9,174 nucleotides of DNA from Bacteroidota bacterium (GTDB lineage: Bacteria; Bacteroidota; Bacteroidia; Bacteroidales; B39-G9). Below the pieces are notes generated by a model. That model searched no databases. It had not been told where the DNA came from and saw nothing but the letters and a program-made list of their open reading frames with translations. Numbering within the stretch: position 1 is the stretch's first letter; the number at the start of each line of letters is the position of its first letter. Where the stretch lies: NCBI GenBank assembly GCA_003648455.1, contig QMPG01000109.1, positions 1 through 9,174 of the forward strand, given 5' to 3'. Of the stretch, positions 1-7,901 are shown one piece after another. The position numbers were made by a program, and so were the translations under genes.

Positions 1-120
1 AAATTTGGTGTTTTTAAAACCCCAAATTTGGGTACTTCTAATGCGGGGTTTACCGCTTTACTTTCCGCTATCCATCGCTAATTCATGCAATTCACTTCGT
101 TTTTGCATAAATAAAGCGGG
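1..120. repeat. Structured intergenic element with nested inverted repeats
   Basis: This gene-free stretch is richer in G+C and in folding potential than the surrounding intergenic DNA. AAATTTGG at 1-8 pairs with CCAAATTT at 22-29, and CCCAAATTTGGG at 21-32 is itself a perfect palindrome, so two alternative folds compete. CCGCTTTA at 53-60 pairs with TAAAGCGG at 112-119 and encloses a smaller stem, ATGCAA at 85-90 with TTGCAT at 103-108. GCGG/CCGC at 43-46 and 53-56 offers another alternative. CGCTA occurs at 66-70 and again at 76-80. The pairings are seen directly; that this is a dispersed repeat or a folded RNA is inference. It could also be the 3' flank or terminator region of a gene left of the window. 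Confidence 0.4.
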
Positions 121-206
121 TTATTATAAAAAAACCGATTCAAAATTGCAACATTAATAAGTTATCTCTCGTCTTTCAATTGATTATAAACAAAAAATAT
201 ACAAAG

Positions 207-905
207 ATGAAAACAAAAATTATATTAAACACAATTATTCTGTTTGTATTCTTTTCATGTAGTAATGCAAATTCAGAAGTTATAAAACAAGAACGAACAG
301 TTGATCAGTTTTCGAAAATTGATTTAAGTATTGCTGCACACGTTTTTTTAAAGCAAGGTGCTGAACAAAGTGTTGTAATTGAGGCTGATGAGAATATTAT
401 TGAAGAAATTAAAACTGTTGTAAACAACAATACTTTACTGATTAAAATTGATAAATGGATGTTGCATTATAAAAATGTAAATGTATATATAACAACTCCA
501 AATGTTGATGGTCTAGATGTATCAGGCTCAGGTAAAATTGAGGCATTAACACCAATAAAAACATCAAATCTTAAACTTGATGTTAGTGGTAGCGGTAAAA
601 TTTATATTAGTGAATTAAATGCAGATAATGTTTCAGCAGACATCTCAGGATCAGGAAGAATCAATTTAGAAGGCAAGACAAAACTAACAAAATTGAGTTT
701 TGACATTAGCGGCTCAGGTAAAATTTTCTGCAATGAACAAACTCAAAATGTAATCGGCAACATTAGTGGCTCAGGTACAGGAAATGTTAATGCTACTCAA
801 AAATTAAATGTTGAAATTTCGGGAAGTGGCAAGGTTTATTATAAAGGCAATCCTTTAATAAATTGTGACATTAGTGGATCGGGAAAACTTATTGAGAATA
901 ATTAA
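207..905 (+). CDS. Head-GIN domain (DUF2807) putative lipoprotein
   Basis: The 232-residue protein begins with a basic N-terminus, a hydrophobic stretch and Cys18 (FVFFSC|SN), which reads as a lipoprotein signal with a loose lipobox, so it probably sits lipid-anchored in the envelope. The mature part matches the head-GIN / putative auto-transporter adhesin family (DUF2807): an N-terminal strand region (QFSKIDLS, VVIEADENI, TLLIKI, VNVYITTP), then seven SGSG repeats with first serines at residues 106, 127, 147, 168, 187, 205 and 223. The 18-21 residue spacing is the rung length of a right-handed beta-solenoid. The biochemical role of this family is not established; the adhesin label is a family name, not proof. 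The ATG at 207 is chosen over an in-frame TTG at 180 because it places the basic residues and hydrophobic core of the signal peptide at the N-terminus. No clear promoter or Shine-Dalgarno site is visible. The gene is monocistronic and converges with the phosphatase gene. Confidence 0.85.
   Translation: MKTKIILNTIILFVFFSCSNANSEVIKQERTVDQFSKIDLSIAAHVFLKQGAEQSVVIEADENIIEEIKTVVNNNTLLIKIDKWMLHYKNVNVYITTPNVDGLDVSGSGKIEALTPIKTSNLKLDVSGSGKIYISELNADNVSADISGSGRINLEGKTKLTKLSFDISGSGKIFCNEQTQNVIGNISGSGTGNVNATQKLNVEISGSGKVYYKGNPLINCDISGSGKLIENN
522..890 (+). repeat. Seven SGSG beta-solenoid repeats in the lipoprotein
   Basis: Seven copies of [VI]SGSG, mostly followed by [KR][IVL], occur 18-21 codons apart. 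The codons vary between copies (tcaggctcaggt, agtggtagcggt, tcaggatcagga, tcgggaagtggc and others), so the repeat is kept at protein level and is not a recent DNA expansion. The fifth-to-seventh spacing (18) is shorter than the first four (19-21), suggesting slightly tighter rungs toward the C-terminus. Confidence 0.85.
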
Positions 906-922
906 CAGAATTTTAAACTTTA

Positions 923-948
923 ATAAGAGCCGGAATTCCGGCTCTTAT
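923..948. terminator. Bidirectional terminator, 26-bp perfect palindrome
   Basis: Two 13-base arms (ATAAGAGCCGGAA and TTCCGGCTCTTAT) meet with no spacer. As RNA this gives an 11-bp stem with a GC-rich centre (GAGCCGG/CCGGCTC) closed by an AATT loop. It lies between two convergent genes, 17 bases after the lipoprotein stop, and includes the stop codon of the leftward gene (945-947). The symmetry lets it work on both strands. The T tracts after the stem are short and interrupted on both sides, so efficiency is uncertain. Confidence 0.75.
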
Positions 949-3900
949 ATTCTCATTCCAATAACCAATATATCATCAACCTGTTCATTTATCCCTTTCC
1001 AGTCCTCTATTGTATCATCTAAAATTGTACGTTGCTCACTCATTGGTTTATCATTAATATCAACCAATAATCTTTTAAATGGTTTCGACTTAAACTTTCT
1101 ATTTGACTTACCACCAAACTGATCAACATATCCATCAGAAAAAATATACAAACAGTCATTTTTTTGAAGAGATAGTTCGTTATTAGTAAAAGGATTTGTT
1201 TTAATATAAATTCCAATAGGCATTCTATCTGCTTTGACTTGTATAAGTTCTCTATCTCTAACCAAATACAACGGATTATTGGCACCGGCAAATTGTAAGT
1301 TCTTCGTTTTTTTATCAATCACACAAATAGCTATATCCATTCCGTCTTTTGCTTCTCCTTCTTTACCTGTTTGTCTCAACGATGTTATTACATGTTCTCT
1401 TAGTTGATTTAAAATCTCATTTGCTTTAACAACTTCATTTTTATTGATAATCTCATTTAAAAATGCAACGCCTAGCATACTCATAAAAGCTCCGGGAACA
1501 CCATGCCCTGTGCAATCTGCGGCAACAATAATAATATTTTCATCATTTCTGCCAAACCAGTAATAATCACCACTTACAATATCTCTTGGTTTAAATAAAA
1601 TGAAATGTTCAGGTAATTCTTTTCGTATAATCTGTTCAGGAGGCAAAAGAGCATTTTGTATTCGTTTAGCATAAATTATACTATCTGTAATATGCTTATT
1701 CTTTTCTTCAACAATTTCTTTCTGCTCACGTATTTCTTTTGTTCGCTCCTTAATAATTGCTCTTAGATGTTTTGTATATTGTGTTACAATTAAATAAATA
1801 AATATTATTAAAGCTAATACATAGCCAATGAAAGCTAAAATTGTTCTATACCAAGGAGGAAGAACAATAAATTCAAATTTAGCAATGGAACTTTCTTTAT
1901 TATAAATATTAACAGCCTTAACCATAAAAACATATTCACCTTCCGGTAAATTAGTATAATATCTTTCTGTATTTTCTGAAAGATCACTCCATTTCTTGTC
2001 ATAGCCTTGTAAGTAGTAACTATATTTCAATGGTTTCTCAACCTCAGTATTTTGTGCAGAAAATTCAAAGTCTATTGAATTATATGCATATTTTAATTTC
2101 AGTTTTAATGCATCAGGTTGAACTAAAGATGTATGACCGTATTTATCAAAATAAGTTCCCCAAAAAATTACAGAATCTTCTCCTACCCTTACCTTACGTA
2201 TTATTGTGTTAAATTTTTTGTTATAATCGCCAGCAATATTATTATCAAATCTGAATAATCCTTTTGTTCCACCATACCATGTAATATTATCATCAATATA
2301 GATTGCTTGTATTCCGCCGTCGTCAATGCTTTTAAAAGGTTTGCTTATCCATCTCCATCCATTTGTGTTTTTTGTACTAATGTATCCAATATCCAATTTC
2401 TCACCATCATTAGTAAAACTCACAATCCAAAGTCTTCCTTTTTTATCATTACTCATTAAATGAATATACCTGTCATTTTTGTTAAATCGTTTATCGAAAT
2501 TATTATTTATTTCAAATTTATTTTCTTTATCATTAAATGAATAAATACCGTTACCGGTTGCAAAAATTACGGAATTGGAAAAATTCATGGCAAAATAAGG
2601 ACCGTCATGCAAACCTGATGAAGTATCATACTTAGTAACTTCAATATTGTTAAAATAATTGGTATCGGACAAATTAAGTTTAACATGAATAAATCCATCG
2701 TAAGCTGTTCCCAACCATAGATTGCCACTATTTTCTTCTTCAATATTTTCAATTGTTTTGTCAACACCTTTTATCTTACCTTCGTCTACCCATTTCCCAT
2801 CTTTTCTATATATAGATTTAACACCATTCTCCAGTCCAACATATAATCTGTTTTTGTCGAGAGATGATTGATGTATACACCAAGGTATTTCTTGTAATAT
2901 GGTATCAACTTTATGCTGTTTATTCATTTCTACCAAACATTTACTTTTAACAATAATAAGAAGCTCTTCTTTTTGCGTTTTAAAATTAAGTAATTGCCAA
3001 CATTCTTCATTCAGTCCTTTTACAGGAACAAATCTATATTGAAATTTCGAATATTTTCTCAGTGTAATTGTTTGATTGTCAAAATAATTTTCGCTATCCA
3101 AGTAATAGACTCCGAGTAAAGTTGCCAAATAAATTTTGCCGTCAAATCTCATAATTGATTGTATCGTCCCATTAAGTCCTTTAACTTTATCAGGAAAAAA
3201 TGTTACCGGAGAATTAACCCCAATCTTTGAAATTCCTTTTGATAAGACTAACCACAAATCTTTTCGCTTATCAAAATATTGATTTAGTATTATCTCGTCA
3301 GCTAAACCTGAATTTTTATCGATAATCTTTTTTATATTTCCTGACTGTATTAATAAAACTCCACCACCCCATGTACCAATAGAATATTTATTTTTGTTTA
3401 TTTCTATAGTATTATATAATGAATAAGTTTTTGTATAGTCTTTAATGCTTGATGCATAAGGTACAACATTCAATGCATGTTTTAATTTTTGGTATGAAAC
3501 TGTGAATATTCCGTCTTTTTTTGTAAAAAACAGAAAAAAATTTGTCCCAAAATTAATAACAGAATAAATTCTTTTATCTTTAAAAAATTCGCCTCCTTTT
3601 AAATGAATAATAGAATCATTTCGTATAATAGATAAGCCAATATCATCTTGGCGAACAAGAAAATACTTGCCTGCATAAAAGGCTAAATGGAATTGAGTTT
3701 CAGGTAAAATAACTTTTATTGTGTCATAATCATAATAAAATATTTTTTCTTTGGCTTGAAAATATACGCCCTTATTTGTAGTAAATATTTTCCAAATTGT
3801 AGTATAATCTTTTTCGTTTTTCGGTATCTGTTCATTTAAACAATAATACATCATTTTCCCCGATGCATTTGGTTGTAAAAATCCAAATTCACCTTTCCCT

Positions 3901-4208
3901 CCAACAAAAATTGTTCCATTCTTATCTATCCCTAAAGCTTTAACAAGTCCTTCATTATGAAGTTTAAATAGTCTCCAAGTTGTACCGTCAAATTCAAGCA
4001 CTCCTTCGTTGTTGCCAAAATACATCACTCCTCGATTATCTTCAACAACAGCCCAATTTTGAGCAGCGGCATTATTATAGTCGCTTTCGGAAAAATTCTT
4101 AATGGGATAATTTCCTATTTCATAATTATTCTGACTAATAGATGTTAAATGAAAACATGTAATACAAAATATTAAATAAACTATATTATAATACTTAATT
4201 ATTCTCAT
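945..4208 (-). CDS. Membrane sensor phosphatase: propeller, Y_Y_Y, SpoIIE/PP2C
   Basis: A 1087-residue protein (numbered from the ATG at 4208; an in-frame TTG sits just before it). In order: a signal peptide or N-terminal helix (about 1-25); a long periplasmic region of Reg_prop-type propeller repeats (about 35-690, e.g. NWAVVEDNRGVMYFGNNEGV, and later GNLWLGTAYDG and GRLWIVSF); a Y_Y_Y domain (about 709-782, with YYLQGYDKKW and LPEGEYVFMVKA); one transmembrane helix (about 789-809); a charged coiled-coil linker (about 815-845) with the ITDSIIYAKRIQNALLP segment often found before these phosphatases; and a C-terminal SpoIIE-type PP2C domain (about 865-1087). The metal-binding aspartates are all visible: D881 in VSGDYYW, D898 in ADCTGHG, D955/D958 in KDGMD, D1025 in FSDG and D1078/D1079 in VDDI. 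It should dephosphorylate Ser/Thr of a cytoplasmic partner, perhaps an anti-anti-sigma-like protein, under control of a periplasmic signal; partner and ligand are unknown. No histidine kinase, receiver or HAMP domain is present. It is transcribed alone, after a terminator at 4407-4440. Confidence 0.9.
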   Translation of the reverse strand: MRIIKYYNIVYLIFCITCFHLTSISQNNYEIGNYPIKNFSESDYNNAAAQNWAVVEDNRGVMYFGNNEGVLEFDGTTWRLFKLHNEGLVKALGIDKNGTIFVGGKGEFGFLQPNASGKMMYYCLNEQIPKNEKDYTTIWKIFTTNKGVYFQAKEKIFYYDYDTIKVILPETQFHLAFYAGKYFLVRQDDIGLSIIRNDSIIHLKGGEFFKDKRIYSVINFGTNFFLFFTKKDGIFTVSYQKLKHALNVVPYASSIKDYTKTYSLYNTIEINKNKYSIGTWGGGVLLIQSGNIKKIIDKNSGLADEIILNQYFDKRKDLWLVLSKGISKIGVNSPVTFFPDKVKGLNGTIQSIMRFDGKIYLATLLGVYYLDSENYFDNQTITLRKYSKFQYRFVPVKGLNEECWQLLNFKTQKEELLIIVKSKCLVEMNKQHKVDTILQEIPWCIHQSSLDKNRLYVGLENGVKSIYRKDGKWVDEGKIKGVDKTIENIEEENSGNLWLGTAYDGFIHVKLNLSDTNYFNNIEVTKYDTSSGLHDGPYFAMNFSNSVIFATGNGIYSFNDKENKFEINNNFDKRFNKNDRYIHLMSNDKKGRLWIVSFTNDGEKLDIGYISTKNTNGWRWISKPFKSIDDGGIQAIYIDDNITWYGGTKGLFRFDNNIAGDYNKKFNTIIRKVRVGEDSVIFWGTYFDKYGHTSLVQPDALKLKLKYAYNSIDFEFSAQNTEVEKPLKYSYYLQGYDKKWSDLSENTERYYTNLPEGEYVFMVKAVNIYNKESSIAKFEFIVLPPWYRTILAFIGYVLALIIFIYLIVTQYTKHLRAIIKERTKEIREQKEIVEEKNKHITDSIIYAKRIQNALLPPEQIIRKELPEHFILFKPRDIVSGDYYWFGRNDENIIIVAADCTGHGVPGAFMSMLGVAFLNEIINKNEVVKANEILNQLREHVITSLRQTGKEGEAKDGMDIAICVIDKKTKNLQFAGANNPLYLVRDRELIQVKADRMPIGIYIKTNPFTNNELSLQKNDCLYIFSDGYVDQFGGKSNRKFKSKPFKRLLVDINDKPMSEQRTILDDTIEDWKGINEQVDDILVIGMRI

Positions 4209-4464
4209 CAATAAATAATTTAATTTAAAGGCTAATAGTCCCCCATTTAACAGAATACATAATCTCTATTGCTTGTGTTACTAAAATAGGTTGTGTTTTA
4301 AATACTTCTTTACTATAATTTTTCTTTTTCACTACAACAAAATAATTATTTAATATTTTACTTAATTTATGAATAAATATAAGTAAATAAATTTTTATTA
4401 AAAAATAAAAAGCCCAAATAATAAATATTTTAGGCTTTTTAAATGAATTGTAATGGTTTGACAA
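4209..4464. other. AT-rich intergenic region without a convincing gene
   Basis: This 256-base gap separates two leftward genes. It contains the terminator at 4407-4440 and must carry the promoter of the sensor-phosphatase gene. The best -7-like match on the minus strand is TATTTTAG (4281-4288, 7 of 8 to TAnnTTTG), but no TTTG or TTG lies at the expected distance upstream, so no promoter is assigned. A minus-strand reading frame open across the gap has low-complexity F/I/L/K/N-rich content and runs through the terminator, so it is not called. Confidence 0.6.
4407..4440 (-). terminator. Rho-independent terminator of the secreted-protein operon
   Basis: Read on the minus strand, AAAAAGCC pairs with GGCTTTTT (8 bp, 4433-4440 with 4407-4414). 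The stem continues past a small bulge with five more pairs (4416-4420 with 4426-4430) and ends in a 5-base loop. It is followed on the minus strand by a further T-rich run (TATTTTTTAA). It begins 24 bases after the stop of the T9SS protein gene, as expected for the end of that transcript, and separates it from the sensor-phosphatase gene. Confidence 0.8.
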
Positions 4465-7400
4465 TTAGAATACTACTACTTTTTTAATAAAATTCTCATC
4501 ATTAGTAATTATTTGTATATAGTACAATCCCTTTGAATAACCATTTAGATTAATTTCATCTACTACTTTACCGGTTACTTTGTGGAATTTCTTTTCTTTT
4601 ATTAGTTCACCCTTCATGTCAAATATTTTAACCTCCACATCGCGAATTAAATTTAATTGAATTGACAATGTGAATACTCCTTTATTTGGATTCGGATATA
4701 TATCAAACTTATCAATATTCCGCTTAAAATTAGTAATATCACTACCCTTATCAATTGTAGTTGAAAGATTAGATCTTGAAGATCTTTTATTTGATGCTTT
4801 TGTAATGTCGCACCCATTAGGTTTCACAACCTCTATCTGATAATATAAATCTCCTTCTGGCGGATTAAAATCAGTATATGATGTTAGATTGTTTGGTATT
4901 GAATCAATTTTTGTCCAACCATCGGTAGAATGCCTGTATATGAAGTAAGTATCGAAATCGAAACCTTCGTATTGGTCCCAAATTAAATTTATTGATTGAT
5001 TTAGTCCCAAATTAATTGTTAAGTGAATTGTTTTATGTTCAGGACTTAATTCAGATTCGTTTCCACAATCATCAATCACAGAAAGTTTATACCTCCACGA
5101 CCTTTGTAAAGGATTTGATAAAGTATCTTCATAAATGCTCAAACTGTCAAATGGCCACGTATTAATTAAAGAGTATTTTCCACTATGAGTGGTTTCTTTA
5201 TAAATATTGAAAGCAGAAATTCCTGATGTTTGTAATTTTTCCCAAACAATTTGGTTATGATTTGTAAGAGTATCGACAGTTACCAGACAAATAGGATTCA
5301 TATCAGGCTTATCAGCAAATATCGTTGCAGATGCAACAGCGCAACATCCGTAACCATCTGTAACAGTAACACTATAATCACCTGAAGAAACACCTGTAAG
5401 ATCTTCATTAGTACTTTCATCAGACCATGAATAATAATAAGTTCCGGAACCTTCATATACAGTAATGTAAATACCACCATTACTACTGCCACAATCACTT
5501 GGGACAATTGAATCAACACGAATTTCAGGAGCTTCTTTTTCACTAATTGCAACAGATGTTGAAACAGAACAGTCATTATTGTCGGTAACTGTAACGCTAT
5601 AAATACCATATGATAAAGCAGATTCTGTTGACAGAATTCCCCCTGTTGACCAATTATAAACATACGGTGGAGTTCCCCCATATACAGAAACAGTAGCACT
5701 TCCATTAGAATATCCACAATCAGCTTTAACTACAGAAAGGGCAAGACTTAATGCATCCGGTTCATCAACATAAATACTCTTAATGGCAAGACAATCTGCA
5801 TTATCCGAAACACTAACCTCATAAGGACCGGCATAAAGTCCTGAAATATCTTGGGTAACCGCACCATTTGACCATGTATAATTGTATGGTGTTTGTCCAC
5901 CGGCAACATTAATATCAATAGCTCCATTATTGTTACCATTACAAGACACATCTGTAACAGAACTTGTATCAATTTCGGGACCTCCAATATCACTAATAGT
6001 AGCAATTGTAAATTCCTTACATTCATTTGCATCAGTAACAGTTACAACATATACTCCTGATGAAAGACTATCGATAGTAGCATTAGAATCGCCGGTTGAC
6101 CATGCGTATGAATATGGTGATGTTCCCCCACTAACTATTGAAACAGTTGCACTACCATTTGATGAACCACAATTAGTATTAACTGTACTTGTTGATAATA
6201 ACATTTTATTATTAAAAATATCAATTTTAAGTGTATCGTTTGATGCATCTTCGTCATCACGGAAAGTACCAAAAGCAATACAATGATATGTTTTAATTTT
6301 AGCTAAGTTTGCTTTTTTCTCAAAAGTATAATCATAAGTATCTCCAGGCTTAATAGTAGGTATAGTAATGTTTTTGGCAACATAAGTACGCCCGCTATCA
6401 ACAGAATATGCTAATGTAAAATTATTTTCATCTGTAGTACCGACATTCTTGATACGTACAGTTATTTCTTCTTCTTCACCAAAACCACAATTAGAAGTAA
6501 TTGGAGATACCCAAGCATCTAAAGCAACATCCTGCTTGAAGTCTGAAATATTAAAATCATCAAAAGCAACACCTTCGCTAACATAATAAGAAGCACCAAA
6601 AACAAGTCTTAATCGTACGTTTGATAAACCCGCAAGATTACTCATGGGATGTGTAACTGTTACCCAACCGTTACTTGAACCATTCCATCCTTCATAATTT
6701 CCTGAAAACCCCAATCCACTGATGTAGCTGCCATTATACCATGTTTCATTATCATTATAAGCACCAACATGTTGCCAATGCCCTCCACCATCAATTGAAT
6801 ATTGCAAAGCAACGCCTGAATAATAACCGGTTTCATAAAATAGTTTAAAATTGACTACCGGCAAATTCATGTTAGAAAAATCAAAACACGGACTGTAAAC
6901 ATAAGATTGTTCATACTGATTGTTGTCGCCGGTAAGGTTTGTTACCCATGCCTTACTGCCTGAAGCAGCAGAATTAATAAGTGTGTTTGCAGGAATACCC
7001 CATTGCCATGAAGAAGTATCTCCTCCTGCAGTCCAGCCATTTGATGTTGTTTCAAAATTCTCATTATAAGGAAAAGAAGAAACTGTATTAGTGCAATCAT
7101 ACACATAAAAAGTATCTTTTTTAGTTAAGCCCCATTTATTTGCAACATCTTTTGTCCTTATTGAGATTAAATGAAATCCCTCATCCAATCCTGCTATACT
7201 AATATTTACCGTATCATCAATTTGATCTCCCGAGATTATTGAAATCGGAATTCCTTGACCAACGGGAATTGAATCGTCGTCAAAAATATATTCAGCAGCA
7301 ATAATTTGAGGCTGTACTTTAGCCAAATCATAATGAGTAGTATCGTAAACATAGAATCGTTGTTTATTACAAATACCCCACGTATTATCTGTATTTATTG

Positions 7401-7860
7401 AACGAATAAACAATGTATGAAATCCCGAGCTTATGCCACTTAATGAAATGGCAAATTGAACCTCGACAGAGTCTGCTTGTGAAAATGTGATTACTACACC
7501 ATTACCTAATCCTGGATCATCATCAATAAAATATTCGGCATATTTAATCTTCGGACTAACAATAGCATTATTATAATGAGTTGTATCATAAACATAAAAA
7601 CGAGCACCTTTATAGAGACTCCAATGAGAAGAATCATCTTTTACCCTGATAAACAAATTATGGAACCCACTCTTTATACCTTGTAGACTAAAGTCAAAAG
7701 TGGGGTTTACACTATCTCCCTGCGTAAGGGTTATTGCCGTACCTGTTCCAACCCCACCAGTATCATTGTCGATAAAATATTCGGCATCTGTAATGGTTTG
7801 AGCGGAAACAAAGGCAATCCCAAACAGAAACGCTAAAAAAAATATTATAAATTTATTCAT
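4465..7860 (-). CDS. T9SS type A cargo protein with SprB-like repeats
   Basis: This 1131-residue secreted protein has a signal peptide (1-20, cleavage near VSA|Q). Three repeats of about 83 residues follow (23-257), each starting with AEY(F/I)(I/F)D and ending with FYVYD. Next come a MAM-like or jelly-roll region (about 264-438; NFETTSNGW, then GVAFDDFNI), a CARDB-like Ig-type domain (about 443-548; ITVRIKNVGTTDENNF), four SprB-like repeats (about 564-847), two fibronectin III-like segments (about 857-945 and 946-1020; INLIWDQYEGF) and a T9SS type A sorting domain (about 1051-1131). The sorting domain should direct it across the outer membrane and onto the cell surface or into the medium. No catalytic motif is visible, so a binding, adhesion or matrix role is more likely than an enzyme role. 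The ATG at 7860 directly begins a good signal peptide. It is the second gene of a probable operon, 41 bases after the beta-helix gene, and is followed by a strong terminator. SprB-like repeats alone do not show that it is a gliding adhesin. Confidence 0.92.
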   Translation of the reverse strand: MNKFIIFFLAFLFGIAFVSAQTITDAEYFIDNDTGGVGTGTAITLTQGDSVNPTFDFSLQGIKSGFHNLFIRVKDDSSHWSLYKGARFYVYDTTHYNNAIVSPKIKYAEYFIDDDPGLGNGVVITFSQADSVEVQFAISLSGISSGFHTLFIRSINTDNTWGICNKQRFYVYDTTHYDLAKVQPQIIAAEYIFDDDSIPVGQGIPISIISGDQIDDTVNISIAGLDEGFHLISIRTKDVANKWGLTKKDTFYVYDCTNTVSSFPYNENFETTSNGWTAGGDTSSWQWGIPANTLINSAASGSKAWVTNLTGDNNQYEQSYVYSPCFDFSNMNLPVVNFKLFYETGYYSGVALQYSIDGGGHWQHVGAYNDNETWYNGSYISGLGFSGNYEGWNGSSNGWVTVTHPMSNLAGLSNVRLRLVFGASYYVSEGVAFDDFNISDFKQDVALDAWVSPITSNCGFGEEEEITVRIKNVGTTDENNFTLAYSVDSGRTYVAKNITIPTIKPGDTYDYTFEKKANLAKIKTYHCIAFGTFRDDEDASNDTLKIDIFNNKMLLSTSTVNTNCGSSNGSATVSIVSGGTSPYSYAWSTGDSNATIDSLSSGVYVVTVTDANECKEFTIATISDIGGPEIDTSSVTDVSCNGNNNGAIDINVAGGQTPYNYTWSNGAVTQDISGLYAGPYEVSVSDNADCLAIKSIYVDEPDALSLALSVVKADCGYSNGSATVSVYGGTPPYVYNWSTGGILSTESALSYGIYSVTVTDNNDCSVSTSVAISEKEAPEIRVDSIVPSDCGSSNGGIYITVYEGSGTYYYSWSDESTNEDLTGVSSGDYSVTVTDGYGCCAVASATIFADKPDMNPICLVTVDTLTNHNQIVWEKLQTSGISAFNIYKETTHSGKYSLINTWPFDSLSIYEDTLSNPLQRSWRYKLSVIDDCGNESELSPEHKTIHLTINLGLNQSINLIWDQYEGFDFDTYFIYRHSTDGWTKIDSIPNNLTSYTDFNPPEGDLYYQIEVVKPNGCDITKASNKRSSRSNLSTTIDKGSDITNFKRNIDKFDIYPNPNKGVFTLSIQLNLIRDVEVKIFDMKGELIKEKKFHKVTGKVVDEINLNGYSKGLYYIQIITNDENFIKKVVVF
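4468..4710 (-). other. T9SS type A sorting domain (C-terminal)
   Basis: Residues 1051-1131 show the usual three-part layout of this family: IYPNPNKGVFTL (motif with PNP), the middle VKIFDMKGELI strand, and NGYSKGLYYIQI followed by a basic end (KKVVVF). In the family it is recognised by the T9SS translocon and removed on export. The protein ends right at the last strand, so the domain appears complete. Confidence 0.92.
5320..6171 (-). repeat. Four SprB-like repeats with paired cysteines
   Basis: The four units begin at C564, C640, C715 and C790. Each has C-x(3-4)-NG, then a (P)Y-x-Y-x-WS centre (YSYAWSTG, YNYTWSNG, YVYNWSTGG, YYYSWSDES), then Y-x-V-(T/S)-V-(T/S)-D and a second cysteine. The two cysteines of each unit lie 49-50 residues apart. 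The period is about 75 residues. The units are clearly diverged in sequence, so they are old duplications. Confidence 0.85.
7090..7794 (-). repeat. Three AEYFID-type N-terminal repeats
   Basis: Residues 23-103, 104-184 and 185-257 are three tandem copies of one unit. Each shows AEY(F/I)(I/F)D-(N/D)-D, a glycine-rich G-x-G loop, a strand with GD or AD, S-(L/I)-x-G-(I/L)-x-(S/E)-GFH, a strand ending in IR, a tryptophan (HWS, TWG, KWG) and FYVYD. The first two copies also end in YDTTHY. I recognise AEYFID-type N-termini from other secreted Bacteroidota proteins but know no established function. Confidence 0.8.
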
Positions 7861-7901
7861 ATGATTTTCGTTTAAAAATGGAAAAAAGATTATGAAAAAA
7901 A

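Noticed and set aside
146..170. Promoter-like TTG ... TATCTCTC upstream of the lipoprotein gene
   Set aside because: The spacing is only about 14 bases and the -7 element matches TAnnTTTG poorly.
180..206. Earlier TTG start for the lipoprotein gene
   Set aside because: It adds nine polar and basic residues ahead of a well-formed signal peptide; the ATG at 207 fits the export signal better.
865..1122. Plus-strand frame of 85 codons across the convergent junction
   Set aside because: It overlaps the end of the lipoprotein gene, reads through the palindrome and lies antisense to the conserved phosphatase C-terminus.
4225..4464. Open minus-strand frame of about 79 codons between the phosphatase and T9SS genes
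   Set aside because: It runs through the terminator hairpin, has low-complexity F/I/L/K/N-rich composition and no recognisable motif.
5320..6171. CRISPR-like or tandem DNA repeat array
   Set aside because: The periodicity is at protein level (about 75 codons) and the DNA copies are strongly diverged; there are no identical short repeats with unique spacers.
5882..6286. Plus-strand frame of 134 codons inside the T9SS protein gene
   Set aside because: It lies antisense to the SprB-like repeats, whose coding frame is clear from conserved motifs; the open frame follows from the biased codons of those repeats.
4465..7860. Identification as the gliding adhesin SprB
   Set aside because: It has only four SprB-like units and is far shorter than SprB; such repeats occur in many secreted Bacteroidota proteins.
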